Program-made: the position numbers and the translations under genes
Assembly (NCBI GenBank): GCA_023433265.1
Contig: JAEZDR010000063.1
Coordinates: forward strand, 1 to 39,381
Direction of reading: 5' to 3'
Source: Bacteroidota bacterium
GTDB lineage: Bacteria; Bacteroidota; Bacteroidia; Chitinophagales; Chitinophagaceae
Length of the DNA stretch: 39,381 bases
The notes under the pieces: model-generated
Seen by the model: only the letters and a program-made list of their open reading frames with translations
Told to the model about the DNA's origin: nothing
Databases searched by the model: none
Shown here: in pieces, positions 26,256 through 33,865 of the stretch
Numbering within the stretch: the first letter of the stretch is position 1
Layout of the letters: every line of letters starts with the position of its first letter

Positions 26256-28778
26256 ATGTTTCTAAAGAACTATCAAATACGGGTTGTAAGTGAACTGAAA
26301 AACTTTCTTCAGAAGGCGAAAGAAAACAGAGTAGCTATTGATGCAGCTGCAAAGCACTTACCTGAAAACTTACGCAATAGCTTGAACTATGTTCACACAA
26401 CCTTTGAAGCAATTGGAAAGCCATTAAATGATATTTGTCGTAATGGTTTAGGTAACTACTATCCTCGTTTAACTATAAAAGTTCCAACAGGTGGCGGTAA
26501 AACAGTGTTAGGTGTTGAAGCAATTCGGGAGTACCAAACCTTGTTTGCTCAAAAGAGAACTGGGTTAATAGTGTGGATTGTTCCAAAAGATATTATATAC
26601 ACCCAAACAGTTGAAAGACTAAGAGACAAAAGCGATCCCTATCGTCAACTGTTAGACCAGGCAAGTGGCGGCAAAACTATTATTACCGAGAAAGGTCAGA
26701 AATTATCAAGGCAGGACATTGAAGAAAATTTGGTGGTGCTGTTTGTAATGATACAATCAATAAGCCGTGCAAATAACACCGAAGCATTGAAAGTTTTTCA
26801 GGACAGCGGTGGTTACGATAACTTTTTTCCAGCCGATAACAGGTACGACTTACATGCACAATGGCTAAAAGAAGTTCCCAACCTTGATACCATGTGGCGG
26901 TCAGAAGACCAGGCTCAATTAGTAACGAGCCTTGGTAATGCAATAAGGGTATCAAAGCCTTTTATTATCATTGACGAAATACACAGAGTATTTACCCCAA
27001 CAGCGAAACAAACCATTGACAACCTGAACCCTGAAATGGTTTTAGGTTTAAGTGCAACCCCAAAAGAGGGAATGAATGTTCTTTCAACAGTAACAGGCTT
27101 AGAGTTGAAGGACGAAGAAATGGTAAAGCTCGATTTACATTTAATTCCACCTTCCAGCAACACCGCTGACGACTGGAAAGCGATGGTTCGTGAGGTGAGG
27201 ACACACAGAGAGCAATTAGAAGAAAAGGCAATCGAATACAGGCAGAATACAGGTGAGTATATTCGACCCATTGCATTAATACAGGTAGAACGGACAGGCA
27301 AGGAGCAAAGAGGCAGAGGCTTTGTTCATAGTGAAGATGTAAGGGAGTTTCTAATCCACCTTGGAGTGAACCCTTCTGAAATAGCAGTAAAATCCAGTTC
27401 AACAGACGAGTTGGAGAATATCAATCTATACAGCCGTGAAGTTCCCATTCGTTTCATCATTACAAAAGAAGCATTAAGCGAAGGGTGGGATTGTTCATTT
27501 GCTTATATGCTCGGTATAATACCGAATGTAAATTCAAATACCTCAATCACTCAATTAGTTGGTCGCATATTACGACAGCCAAGAGGTAGAAAAACAAAGA
27601 TTAAGCAGCTTGATGAAAGCTACGTTTATTATAGCAAAGGTGACACGAGAAATTTGCTCGATAAAGTTATTGCAGGTTTCAGGGAAGAAGGCTTGGAAGA
27701 TTTGGTTTCTAAGATGAAAGTCAAAGGCCAGGACGCTGTAAACCCCACAAAGCAAGTTACAATCAAAGATGATTATAAAAAGTATGAACATGCTTTTTAC
27801 TTGCCAGTTTGGCTGATGATTAGAGAGAATGAAGCTAAAAGAAGATTTAACTATGACTTCGACATTCGACCGCTGATTGATTTTACGACCTTTGCTTTGC
27901 CACAGGACGTAGTGGAAAGAATTAAGGCTTCTTTAAGTGACGAGAACAAGGAGCGAAAAGCTTTTGCAGTAACAATAGATGACAAAAGCAAAGCACAATA
28001 TCAGTCCGAAGATGTACAGGCAAACAGTGAAAGCCTTATTAGTCCCGGATACATAACAAGAAGGTTTACAGAAGAAATTGATAATACATTTTTAGCAAGA
28101 CAAGTAGCCATCAAATGGCTTGCAGCTATTGAAGCTGAAATTGGAAAAGAGAAAGTTGCAGAGCACTTCAGTTATATCGTTTCAATTTTCACAGCTTCAA
28201 TAAAAGCAGAACGAATAAAACAGGAGGAAAGCATTTTTCTAAGCCACTTAGAAAATGGGCATTTGGTATTGGCAGTAAGTGATGAAAAAACAATCGGCTT
28301 CAAAGTGCCAGATACAGACACCATTACCGTAACAAGTATGCCCAATACTTACACTAAGAACCTCTACACAGATGTTGAAGTAGCTACAATGAACACCCTG
28401 GAACATTCTATTGCTGGTATATTAGAAAATCAGCAGAAGCTGGTTTGGTGGTTTAGAAATAGAGTTGCAAAAAACTTCTATTCGATTCAAGGATGGCATG
28501 AGAACAAAATTCGTCCTGACTTCATCGTAGCAAGGAAGAAGGAAGATGACAAGATCGAATTAGTATACATTTTAGAAGCTAAAGGGGAGCATCTTGCAAA
28601 TAATCCAGATACCGAGTATAAGAAAAAGATTCTTGACAAAATGACTGAAATGAAAAAGGCGGGAAAACTTAAGGCTTATCAGACTGAGCTGCATTTTGAA
28701 AGCTTGAACGATGTAATTGAAGCATATCTGATCGAAGAGAATAAAGAGGCAGAACAATTGAAAACCTTAATGAGCTAA
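26256..28778 (+). CDS. res: Type III restriction endonuclease subunit (Res)
   Basis: 840 residues. Superfamily 2 helicase/translocase motifs are clear: Walker A KVPTGGGKTVLGVEAI (about 75-90), DEIH (Asp240), LGLSATPKEGMN, and motif VI QLVGRILRQPRGRKTK. A C-terminal PD-(D/E)xK nuclease is seen as IRPDFIVARKK (Asp755) and LEAKGEH (Glu774, Lys776). All motifs look intact, so the enzyme should cut DNA with Mod in an ATP-dependent way. It starts 3 bases after mod and is followed 3 bases later by the DUF5655 gene. Confidence 0.93.
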   Translation: MFLKNYQIRVVSELKNFLQKAKENRVAIDAAAKHLPENLRNSLNYVHTTFEAIGKPLNDICRNGLGNYYPRLTIKVPTGGGKTVLGVEAIREYQTLFAQKRTGLIVWIVPKDIIYTQTVERLRDKSDPYRQLLDQASGGKTIITEKGQKLSRQDIEENLVVLFVMIQSISRANNTEALKVFQDSGGYDNFFPADNRYDLHAQWLKEVPNLDTMWRSEDQAQLVTSLGNAIRVSKPFIIIDEIHRVFTPTAKQTIDNLNPEMVLGLSATPKEGMNVLSTVTGLELKDEEMVKLDLHLIPPSSNTADDWKAMVREVRTHREQLEEKAIEYRQNTGEYIRPIALIQVERTGKEQRGRGFVHSEDVREFLIHLGVNPSEIAVKSSSTDELENINLYSREVPIRFIITKEALSEGWDCSFAYMLGIIPNVNSNTSITQLVGRILRQPRGRKTKIKQLDESYVYYSKGDTRNLLDKVIAGFREEGLEDLVSKMKVKGQDAVNPTKQVTIKDDYKKYEHAFYLPVWLMIRENEAKRRFNYDFDIRPLIDFTTFALPQDVVERIKASLSDENKERKAFAVTIDDKSKAQYQSEDVQANSESLISPGYITRRFTEEIDNTFLARQVAIKWLAAIEAEIGKEKVAEHFSYIVSIFTASIKAERIKQEESIFLSHLENGHLVLAVSDEKTIGFKVPDTDTITVTSMPNTYTKNLYTDVEVATMNTLEHSIAGILENQQKLVWWFRNRVAKNFYSIQGWHENKIRPDFIVARKKEDDKIELVYILEAKGEHLANNPDTEYKKKILDKMTEMKKAGKLKAYQTELHFESLNDVIEAYLIEENKEAEQLKTLMS

Positions 28779-28781
28779 ACT

Positions 28782-29690
28782 ATGATCCTGTACAACAACA
28801 TTTCTGGTAATATTGCTCAGTTGAAAGAAACGCCTTTTAAACTAGAAAAGGATCTCCAAAAGCTCTTCGAATCGAACTTGGCTGTGCTGACTGGATGGCA
28901 GCTTATCAAGTCCGAATTCATAATAAAGACCAATAGAATTGATACGCTTGCCTTTGATTCGGAAAATAAATCTTTTGTCATAATAGAATACAAACGCGAT
29001 AGAAACTATAGTGTCGTTGATCAGGGTGTATCTTACCTGAACTTAATGCTGGAGTATAAAGCTGACTTTATTGTTGAGTACAACGAAAGCCTTAAACAAA
29101 GTCTTAAGAGAGAGGAAGTTGACTGGAGTCAAAGCCGGGTAATTTTTGTTTCCTCGTCATTCACTGACTTTCAAAAACAGTCAACAAATTTTAAAGACTT
29201 GTCAATCGAGCTTTGGGAAGTCAAACAGTTTGAAAACAACATCATTCTAATAAATCCACTCAAAAAGTCCGCTGCTGCACCTAGCATTAAGCCAATTGCA
29301 AAACAAAGCGAACAACTGGAGAAGGTAGCTAAGGAAATTAAATCGTTTACTGAAGAAGATCATACTTCACGCGTGCCGGAAGAAATTTCAGAATTATACC
29401 AGCAATTTAAAACAGCAATTCTGAACCTAAGCTCAGATATTGATGTTCAACCTAAAAAAGATTACATAGCCTTCAAAAAAGGCACTAACATCGTAGATAT
29501 TACCCTTTTAAAGAAGAATCTGAAGCTTTGGATAAACCTTAGAAAGGATGAATTAGATGATCCCAAGAATATCACTCGTGATGTCTCAACAACCGGCCAC
29601 TGGGGAAATGGAGATTATGAAATTTCTGTTACCGACGACGTAAACTTGGAATACATAATGAGCTTAATAAAACAGGCTATCCCATCGTGA
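28782..29690 (+). CDS. PD-(D/E)XK nuclease-like protein with C-terminal DUF5655 domain
   Basis: 302 residues. The N-terminal about 150 residues look like a PD-(D/E)XK fold: Glu30, RIDTLAFD (Asp54) and VIIEYKRD (Glu69, Lys71), as in small restriction-type endonucleases. The C-terminal about 105 residues match DUF5655, seen in DYIAFKKGTNIVDITLLKK and TGHWGNGDYEISV. Its start is 3 bases from the res stop, so it is the fourth gene of the restriction operon. It may be an accessory nuclease or a second restriction activity; this is inferred from fold and place only. Confidence 0.78.
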   Translation: MILYNNISGNIAQLKETPFKLEKDLQKLFESNLAVLTGWQLIKSEFIIKTNRIDTLAFDSENKSFVIIEYKRDRNYSVVDQGVSYLNLMLEYKADFIVEYNESLKQSLKREEVDWSQSRVIFVSSSFTDFQKQSTNFKDLSIELWEVKQFENNIILINPLKKSAAAPSIKPIAKQSEQLEKVAKEIKSFTEEDHTSRVPEEISELYQQFKTAILNLSSDIDVQPKKDYIAFKKGTNIVDITLLKKNLKLWINLRKDELDDPKNITRDVSTTGHWGNGDYEISVTDDVNLEYIMSLIKQAIPS

Positions 29691-29698
29691 TCAGCTGA

Positions 29699-29781
29699 AT
29701 TACAAGCTATTACAAGCTATGGGAGACTCAACAAAACCCTAAACTATTCATTCCTATCAGGAAAGGTATTAGCTTTGTAAT
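29699..29781 (+). promoter_or_regulatory. Promoter and repeat array before the Panacea antitoxin
   Basis: ATTACAAGCT is directly repeated (29699-29708, 29709-29718). Its near-inverse AGCTTTGTAAT lies at 29771-29781 and overlaps the exact -7 box TAGCTTTG (29770-29777). Tandem sites upstream plus an inverted site on the promoter suggest autoregulation by the toxin-antitoxin pair. The ATG is at 29802. Confidence 0.5.
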
Positions 29782-29801
29782 ACTTCTCTTTTTATAAACA
29801 C

Positions 29802-30407
29802 ATGGTTAATACGGAGTTCTATACAAAAAGTCAGCTCGATAAATTAGGCAATGCGCTGATATTCCTGTGTAAACACCTGGATCCTACAACTCCCGTATCC
29901 AAAACTCATCTCCTGAAGCTGGTTTTCATTCTCGAGGAGTCCTCGATCAAGAAATACGGAATTCCTTTTTTCAATCTCAAGTTCAATGTTTGGAAACTGG
30001 GACCCGTATCTAAGGACCTCTATGTTGAACTCACTGACGAACCGAATCTTTTGGCTGACTATATCAGCCGCACAGAAATGAAGAACGGAAACTTCTCCAT
30101 CTGCCCAAACAAGGAATTTTCCGACGATGAGTTCAACGATAACGAGATAGCACTTCTCAACGAAGTTGCAGATCGGTTTAAATACTGCACGGCAAAAGAG
30201 CTCATCAACTTCACTCATAGAAAGAACACCCCTTGGTATAATACGGCTCAAAGGCACGGCCTTGTCGATGCTTTGGAAGAAGGCAGGATAAACGCTACAG
30301 ACATAGAAATTGACATGTCTGAGTTAATTCAGGACGATGAACAGAAATTAGCACTCTATCGTAGCCATCAGGAGTTCCTTGAACAATCTAGGAGTCTAAA
30401 GAACTAG
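29802..30407 (+). CDS. Panacea-domain (SocA-like/DUF4065) antitoxin
   Basis: 201 residues with the Panacea/DUF4065 pattern: an N-terminal helical region with SKTHLLKLVFILEESS (family: LxKLLYFadf), then FNVWKLGPVSKDLYVEL (family: ..a...GPV...ly), and a later ELINFTHRKNTPWYNTAQRH matching the family's LS...H....W. Panacea proteins are antitoxins in hyper-promiscuous toxin-antitoxin pairs. It is followed 2 bases later by a GTG-started gene for a PemK/MazF-like protein, which I take as its toxin. It has its own promoter, separate from the restriction operon. Confidence 0.82.
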   Translation: MVNTEFYTKSQLDKLGNALIFLCKHLDPTTPVSKTHLLKLVFILEESSIKKYGIPFFNLKFNVWKLGPVSKDLYVELTDEPNLLADYISRTEMKNGNFSICPNKEFSDDEFNDNEIALLNEVADRFKYCTAKELINFTHRKNTPWYNTAQRHGLVDALEEGRINATDIEIDMSELIQDDEQKLALYRSHQEFLEQSRSLKN

Positions 30408-30409
30408 CC

Positions 30410-30850
30410 GTGTACACGCCTGGAAAGTTAATATTCTTCGATCCCTTTTATTTTAATACCGGAGGCAGTAAACCAAAGTATTTTCTCGTACTAAAATCCA
30501 TCGGGTCAAACGTAATTCTGGCCAGCTTACCATCAAGTCAAGTTCACCTCCCTGCTAACCAACAGATAAATCACGGATGCCTCGACGTCCCGGACAGTGG
30601 AATAAACTGCTACATTTTCGAAGCTGGTCGTCCCATCACTAAAGATGGATGGGCCTTCAACAAAAACACCTTCCTCTACGGTATGTGGCTGGATGAATAT
30701 GAGGTTTCAGTCCTTCAATCCAACCACCCCATCGCCAATGTTGACTATGAAATTATAGGTGAACTCACAGACGATGAGCTCCAAAAAGTAATTGACTGCT
30801 TCCGTACGTCCTCAACCGTTAAGCGTAAGTTTAAACGTCACCTTACCTAA
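30410..30850 (+). CDS. Putative PemK/MazF-like toxin partner of the Panacea protein
   Basis: 146 residues from a GTG start 2 bases after the antitoxin stop. The N-terminal half resembles the SH3-like barrel of PemK/MazF endoribonucleases: GKLIFFDPFYFNTGGSKPKY followed by FLVLKSIGSNVILASLPSS, a pattern of strand, loop, K-P, strand. The rest (CYIFEAGRPITKDGWAFNKN onwards) is not recognised, and the C-terminus is basic (VKRKFKRHLT). The toxin assignment rests on this limited similarity and on the partner gene; RNA cleavage is not shown by visible catalytic residues. Confidence 0.6.
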   Translation: MYTPGKLIFFDPFYFNTGGSKPKYFLVLKSIGSNVILASLPSSQVHLPANQQINHGCLDVPDSGINCYIFEAGRPITKDGWAFNKNTFLYGMWLDEYEVSVLQSNHPIANVDYEIIGELTDDELQKVIDCFRTSSTVKRKFKRHLT

Positions 30851-30875
30851 TAGGAGGCTGTCGATAAAATCTCCA

Positions 30876-30935
30876 AATCCTTATTTCCTCATTAAGCATA
30901 AAATCCTGTCAATCCTCCAATCCTGTAAATCCTGA
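30876..30935 (+). repeat. AATCCT short-repeat cluster
   Basis: AATCCT(G) occurs at 30876, 30902, 30911, 30919 and 30928, the last four at 8-9 base spacing. Such ATCCTG arrays are common between genes in Bacteroidota by my recollection. They follow the PemK-like gene. Confidence 0.5.
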
Positions 30936-31052
30936 TCCCTTTTGGACATATTATTCACATTTCCACACCTTTCCCGCGCGATTTTTCACAATCATAGTTT
31001 TTTCAGCAAGCATTTATGATATTCGTCTTCCATCCTCAAGCTGAACCAACTT

Positions 31053-31082
31053 TTGGATGTCTCAACTTTTCCTTTCCATTTG
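31053..31082 (+). promoter_or_regulatory. Candidate promoter of the Argonaute gene
   Basis: TTG at 31053-31055, a 19-base spacer, and TCCATTTG (7/8 match to TAnnTTTG) at 31075-31082. The expected leader of about 40 bases contains a small hairpin GGTTGT-N5-ACAACC just before the ATG at 31130, which could affect translation. Confidence 0.5.
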
Positions 31083-31129
31083 GGGCGCTATAAACACCGG
31101 TTGTTTAGCACAACCCCAAAACAAATTAT

Positions 31130-33193
31130 ATGGAAAGTATCCGACTCAATGTCATCCCATTCACTCCTGTAAATGACAAGCTAACCTTTGCATTCTACGA
31201 CCAAAAAACGAATGGATCCGTCTCAATCAAATGGGATAAACTCTTCGACACCTTCCCCGAAGGAAGAGATGCAGCACAAACAAACTACTACACCGACTTC
31301 CAACAACCTCGCGAAAACGTGGTAATCAACAAAGAGATTGACCTCTTCCAGGCAATTCAGTTCGGGAAAAACTACTTCCGCTACATAATTCACAACCACT
31401 TCAAAGGAATAAAAGGAGCCATCGTATTCCCAAACTTCACTAACGACGTAGAAGTGTGGATAGAACAACCCGCCAGCTCCACCGAACCATACCGCCTCTA
31501 CAATAAGTTTACCCTAAAGGTCCAATACAAGACGGTTACCAACACCGGCTATGAACTTCTTCTGGCATACAATGGCACATCCAAAGTTTGGAAGCAAAGC
31601 ATCGCAGATATAATTGACTATGACGGCAACAGGTACACTAAGGTTGTTCACAACGGCATAATCTACCAATATGAAGGTATGCCTTCAGAGTTCAAGCAAG
31701 ACATAGACAATATCTACCCAATCCTCAATAATGAAATCAAGAGGGACTGGGAGATCGAAGAAGAACGAAAAATAGTCAACCGCTATCCCATTTACCTCAA
31801 CCACATCGAAACCTTCTATAAAACCTACCTTAAAACTAAGCCATTCAACACTGTTATTCAATTGTCCAATGAAGGTTTCTGCTCAGTCCCGGATGAAAGG
31901 ATTTTCAAAACCAAGGAAGATGCAAATATGCTTGCATTTCGGGACGGTCCGGACTACAATCCCTTCAACGGCTTACGGGTTAAAAAGCCATTGGTAAGCT
32001 ATACCGCAAAGCCGGTGAAGTTCTTCTTCATATTCAAGACAACGGACGGTAAAACGATAAAGAATACGTTTTACGAGTACATCATGAATGGCTGGCACAA
32101 ACCCGTTGATGGAGCTGAGAAGCATACCTCTTCGATGAAGAAATTCATCAATCAAAATTTCAGTATTGATCCTGAGCGCCGCGTAACATTCACGGATGAC
32201 CAAACGATTTTCGAAGAAGTTGAGCCCCAGCTCAGGCTATTGAAAGAAGATGCAACCTACCGTTGGGTAGCTATATATTTCAGCCCCATCTCAAAAGACG
32301 CTAAAACCCACCCTCAGTACTATGCCTATTATAAAATAAAACAACTGCTGCTCGAAAAGAGCATTACATCCCAGGTAGTTTACACAGAAAATCTACCTAA
32401 GGATGATTTTTACAACTTCCTGCCAAACATATCAGTGGCATTATTAGCTAAAATAGGAGGCATTCCTTGGCGTCTAAACTGTCCGCCTGAAGAAGAGGTC
32501 ATAATAGGGATAGGAGCCTTTAAAGCGGCTAAATCAGCGCACAGATTTGTGGGCAGTGCCTTCTGCTTCGATAACACCGGAACCTTCGAAGGATTCGACT
32601 GTTTTCGATCCGATGAAACAACCCTGCTTGCAGGATCCATCAGCAATGCGGTTGACCTCTTCATAAAAAAGAAGCATGCAGCCAGGCGCGTCATCATTCA
32701 CTTTTATAAAGAAATTTCTAACAAGAAAGAACTCGAGCCAATACTTAAAATGCTCCAAACCGTTACAAAGAGAGATATTCCCGTGATTGTAGTTACCATC
32801 AATAAAACCGAAAGCCAGGAGTTAATGGGTTTTGATCTAACCCACGGAGGCAAAATGCCGAAAAGCGGCAGGTACATCAGTGCAGGAAAAAACAAATACC
32901 TCCTCTTCAACAACGTCCGTTACTTTGACGACAGTAAACTCGCAGAAGCAGACTACCACTTCCCCATCAAACTATCCCTCAAAGCCTCCGACCCCACCAT
33001 CCTCGACGACTATGCCGTCGCTCGTCAGCTAGTGGACCAGGTATATCAATTCAGCAGAATGTATTGGAAAAGCATTCGCCAGCAAAACCTCCCCGTCACC
33101 ACACGCTACCCCGAAATGGTCGCCCAAATCTACCCCCACTTCCCCGATAGCAACCTCCCCGACTTCGGTAAGAAGAATCTGTGGTTTTTGTAA
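31130..33193 (+). CDS. Long prokaryotic Argonaute (pAgo) with degenerate catalytic site
   Basis: 687 residues. The C-terminal half is a MID-PIWI module: MID (about 375-455) with YYKIKQLLLEKSITSQVV, a YK-type guide-5'-end pocket, then the pAgo hallmark LLAKIGGIPWRL (439-449). PIWI (about 455-687) has RVIIHFYKEI, PVIVVTINKTES and a closing PDFGKKNLWFL. The first catalytic Asp position reads VIIGIGAF (Gly462) and the third RVIIHFYK (Tyr526), so two of four DEDX residues are lost; an acid remains near the fourth (Glu662). Residues 1-370 hold N/L1/PAZ-like sequence too divergent to delimit. It should bind guides and targets but not slice. Cargo of the element; a GNAT-like gene follows after 15 bases. 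Confidence 0.88.
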   Translation: MESIRLNVIPFTPVNDKLTFAFYDQKTNGSVSIKWDKLFDTFPEGRDAAQTNYYTDFQQPRENVVINKEIDLFQAIQFGKNYFRYIIHNHFKGIKGAIVFPNFTNDVEVWIEQPASSTEPYRLYNKFTLKVQYKTVTNTGYELLLAYNGTSKVWKQSIADIIDYDGNRYTKVVHNGIIYQYEGMPSEFKQDIDNIYPILNNEIKRDWEIEEERKIVNRYPIYLNHIETFYKTYLKTKPFNTVIQLSNEGFCSVPDERIFKTKEDANMLAFRDGPDYNPFNGLRVKKPLVSYTAKPVKFFFIFKTTDGKTIKNTFYEYIMNGWHKPVDGAEKHTSSMKKFINQNFSIDPERRVTFTDDQTIFEEVEPQLRLLKEDATYRWVAIYFSPISKDAKTHPQYYAYYKIKQLLLEKSITSQVVYTENLPKDDFYNFLPNISVALLAKIGGIPWRLNCPPEEEVIIGIGAFKAAKSAHRFVGSAFCFDNTGTFEGFDCFRSDETTLLAGSISNAVDLFIKKKHAARRVIIHFYKEISNKKELEPILKMLQTVTKRDIPVIVVTINKTESQELMGFDLTHGGKMPKSGRYISAGKNKYLLFNNVRYFDDSKLAEADYHFPIKLSLKASDPTILDDYAVARQLVDQVYQFSRMYWKSIRQQNLPVTTRYPEMVAQIYPHFPDSNLPDFGKKNLWFL

Positions 33194-33208
33194 GTAGATT
33201 GCCGCTGC

Positions 33209-33661
33209 ATGAAAGGGACTAGTTTTATAGATGACACTTGTACACCTTATGTTTTATGTGGTCATGCATTCAGTAAAGGAAAAATGCATGAACTAGCAAA
33301 CTATCGTTTTGACCGGAACGGTGACAGTTTCATTGCTTCAATAAATATCTTTAGCAAGTATCAGCGGCGAGGAATAGGATACGAGATTTTCCGTCGTGGC
33401 TACTGTCATTTCAACTCTCAAACTCCAATAGTGCGTTTCGTTGCTAATTGGAGCGTTTCAGATGAGTATATGCATTTGCCTAACAGTTGTTCTACCAACT
33501 TATCAGTTTTCCGTGCACAGAGAGCTAATGGAATTGATGTCATTCAAAGTCTTTGGACAACTCCAACAGGGAAGTGGCTGCGTAGACTTGGTTTTTTAGG
33601 TGCAAAGATTGTCAAAGAAACGAACTTTGATGTTCAAGCCGAATTTTGCAAACGGCAATAA
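33209..33661 (+). CDS. GNAT-like N-acetyltransferase next to the Argonaute gene
   Basis: 150 residues with a GNAT-type core: strand SFIASINIFSKYQRRGIGYE with the acetyl-CoA loop Q52-R-R-G-I-G57 (Q/RxxGxG/A), then a C-terminal WTTPTGKWLRRLGFLGAK resembling the family's final strand region. The N-terminal strands are poorly resolved, so substrate type is unknown. It begins 15 bases after the Argonaute stop on the same strand. Base use is more AT-rich and less C-ending than in the Argonaute gene, so it may have been acquired separately. GNAT membership is likely rather than certain. Confidence 0.62.
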   Translation: MKGTSFIDDTCTPYVLCGHAFSKGKMHELANYRFDRNGDSFIASINIFSKYQRRGIGYEIFRRGYCHFNSQTPIVRFVANWSVSDEYMHLPNSCSTNLSVFRAQRANGIDVIQSLWTTPTGKWLRRLGFLGAKIVKETNFDVQAEFCKRQ

Positions 33662-33678
33662 GTTGAACTATTCTAAAA

Positions 33679-33864
33679 TTAAGCATTGAGTACCAAAGTT
33701 CTTGCCTCAACTTGAGAATCTCTTTCTTTCTTTTGAAAGTCTCGTCTAATAGCTTCCATCTCCTTATTTAAGGAGACAAAATTAGCCTTATCGATTGTAT
33801 GAACTTTGCCCTCGGAATTTAGCTTTTCAATTACGACCTGCGATTTGTTCAATTTTTTAGCCAT
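33679..33864 (-). CDS. Small charged protein co-transcribed with the peptidase
   Basis: 61 residues, highly charged and probably helical, with a coiled-coil-like second half (FVSLNKEMEAIRRDFQKKER). No family recognised. Its ATG lies 1 base after the stop of the peptidase gene, so it is translationally coupled to it. A small tightly coupled partner could be an inhibitor, substrate or adaptor of the peptidase; that is inference. It converges with the GNAT-like gene. Confidence 0.6.
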   Translation of the reverse strand: MAKKLNKSQVVIEKLNSEGKVHTIDKANFVSLNKEMEAIRRDFQKKERDSQVEARTLVLNA

Positions 33865-33865
33865 A

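Noticed and set aside
31130..33193. Short pAgo of a SPARTA/SPARSA-type system
   Set aside because: At 687 residues it has about 370 residues before the MID domain, and no TIR or Sir2 APAZ partner gene is adjacent.
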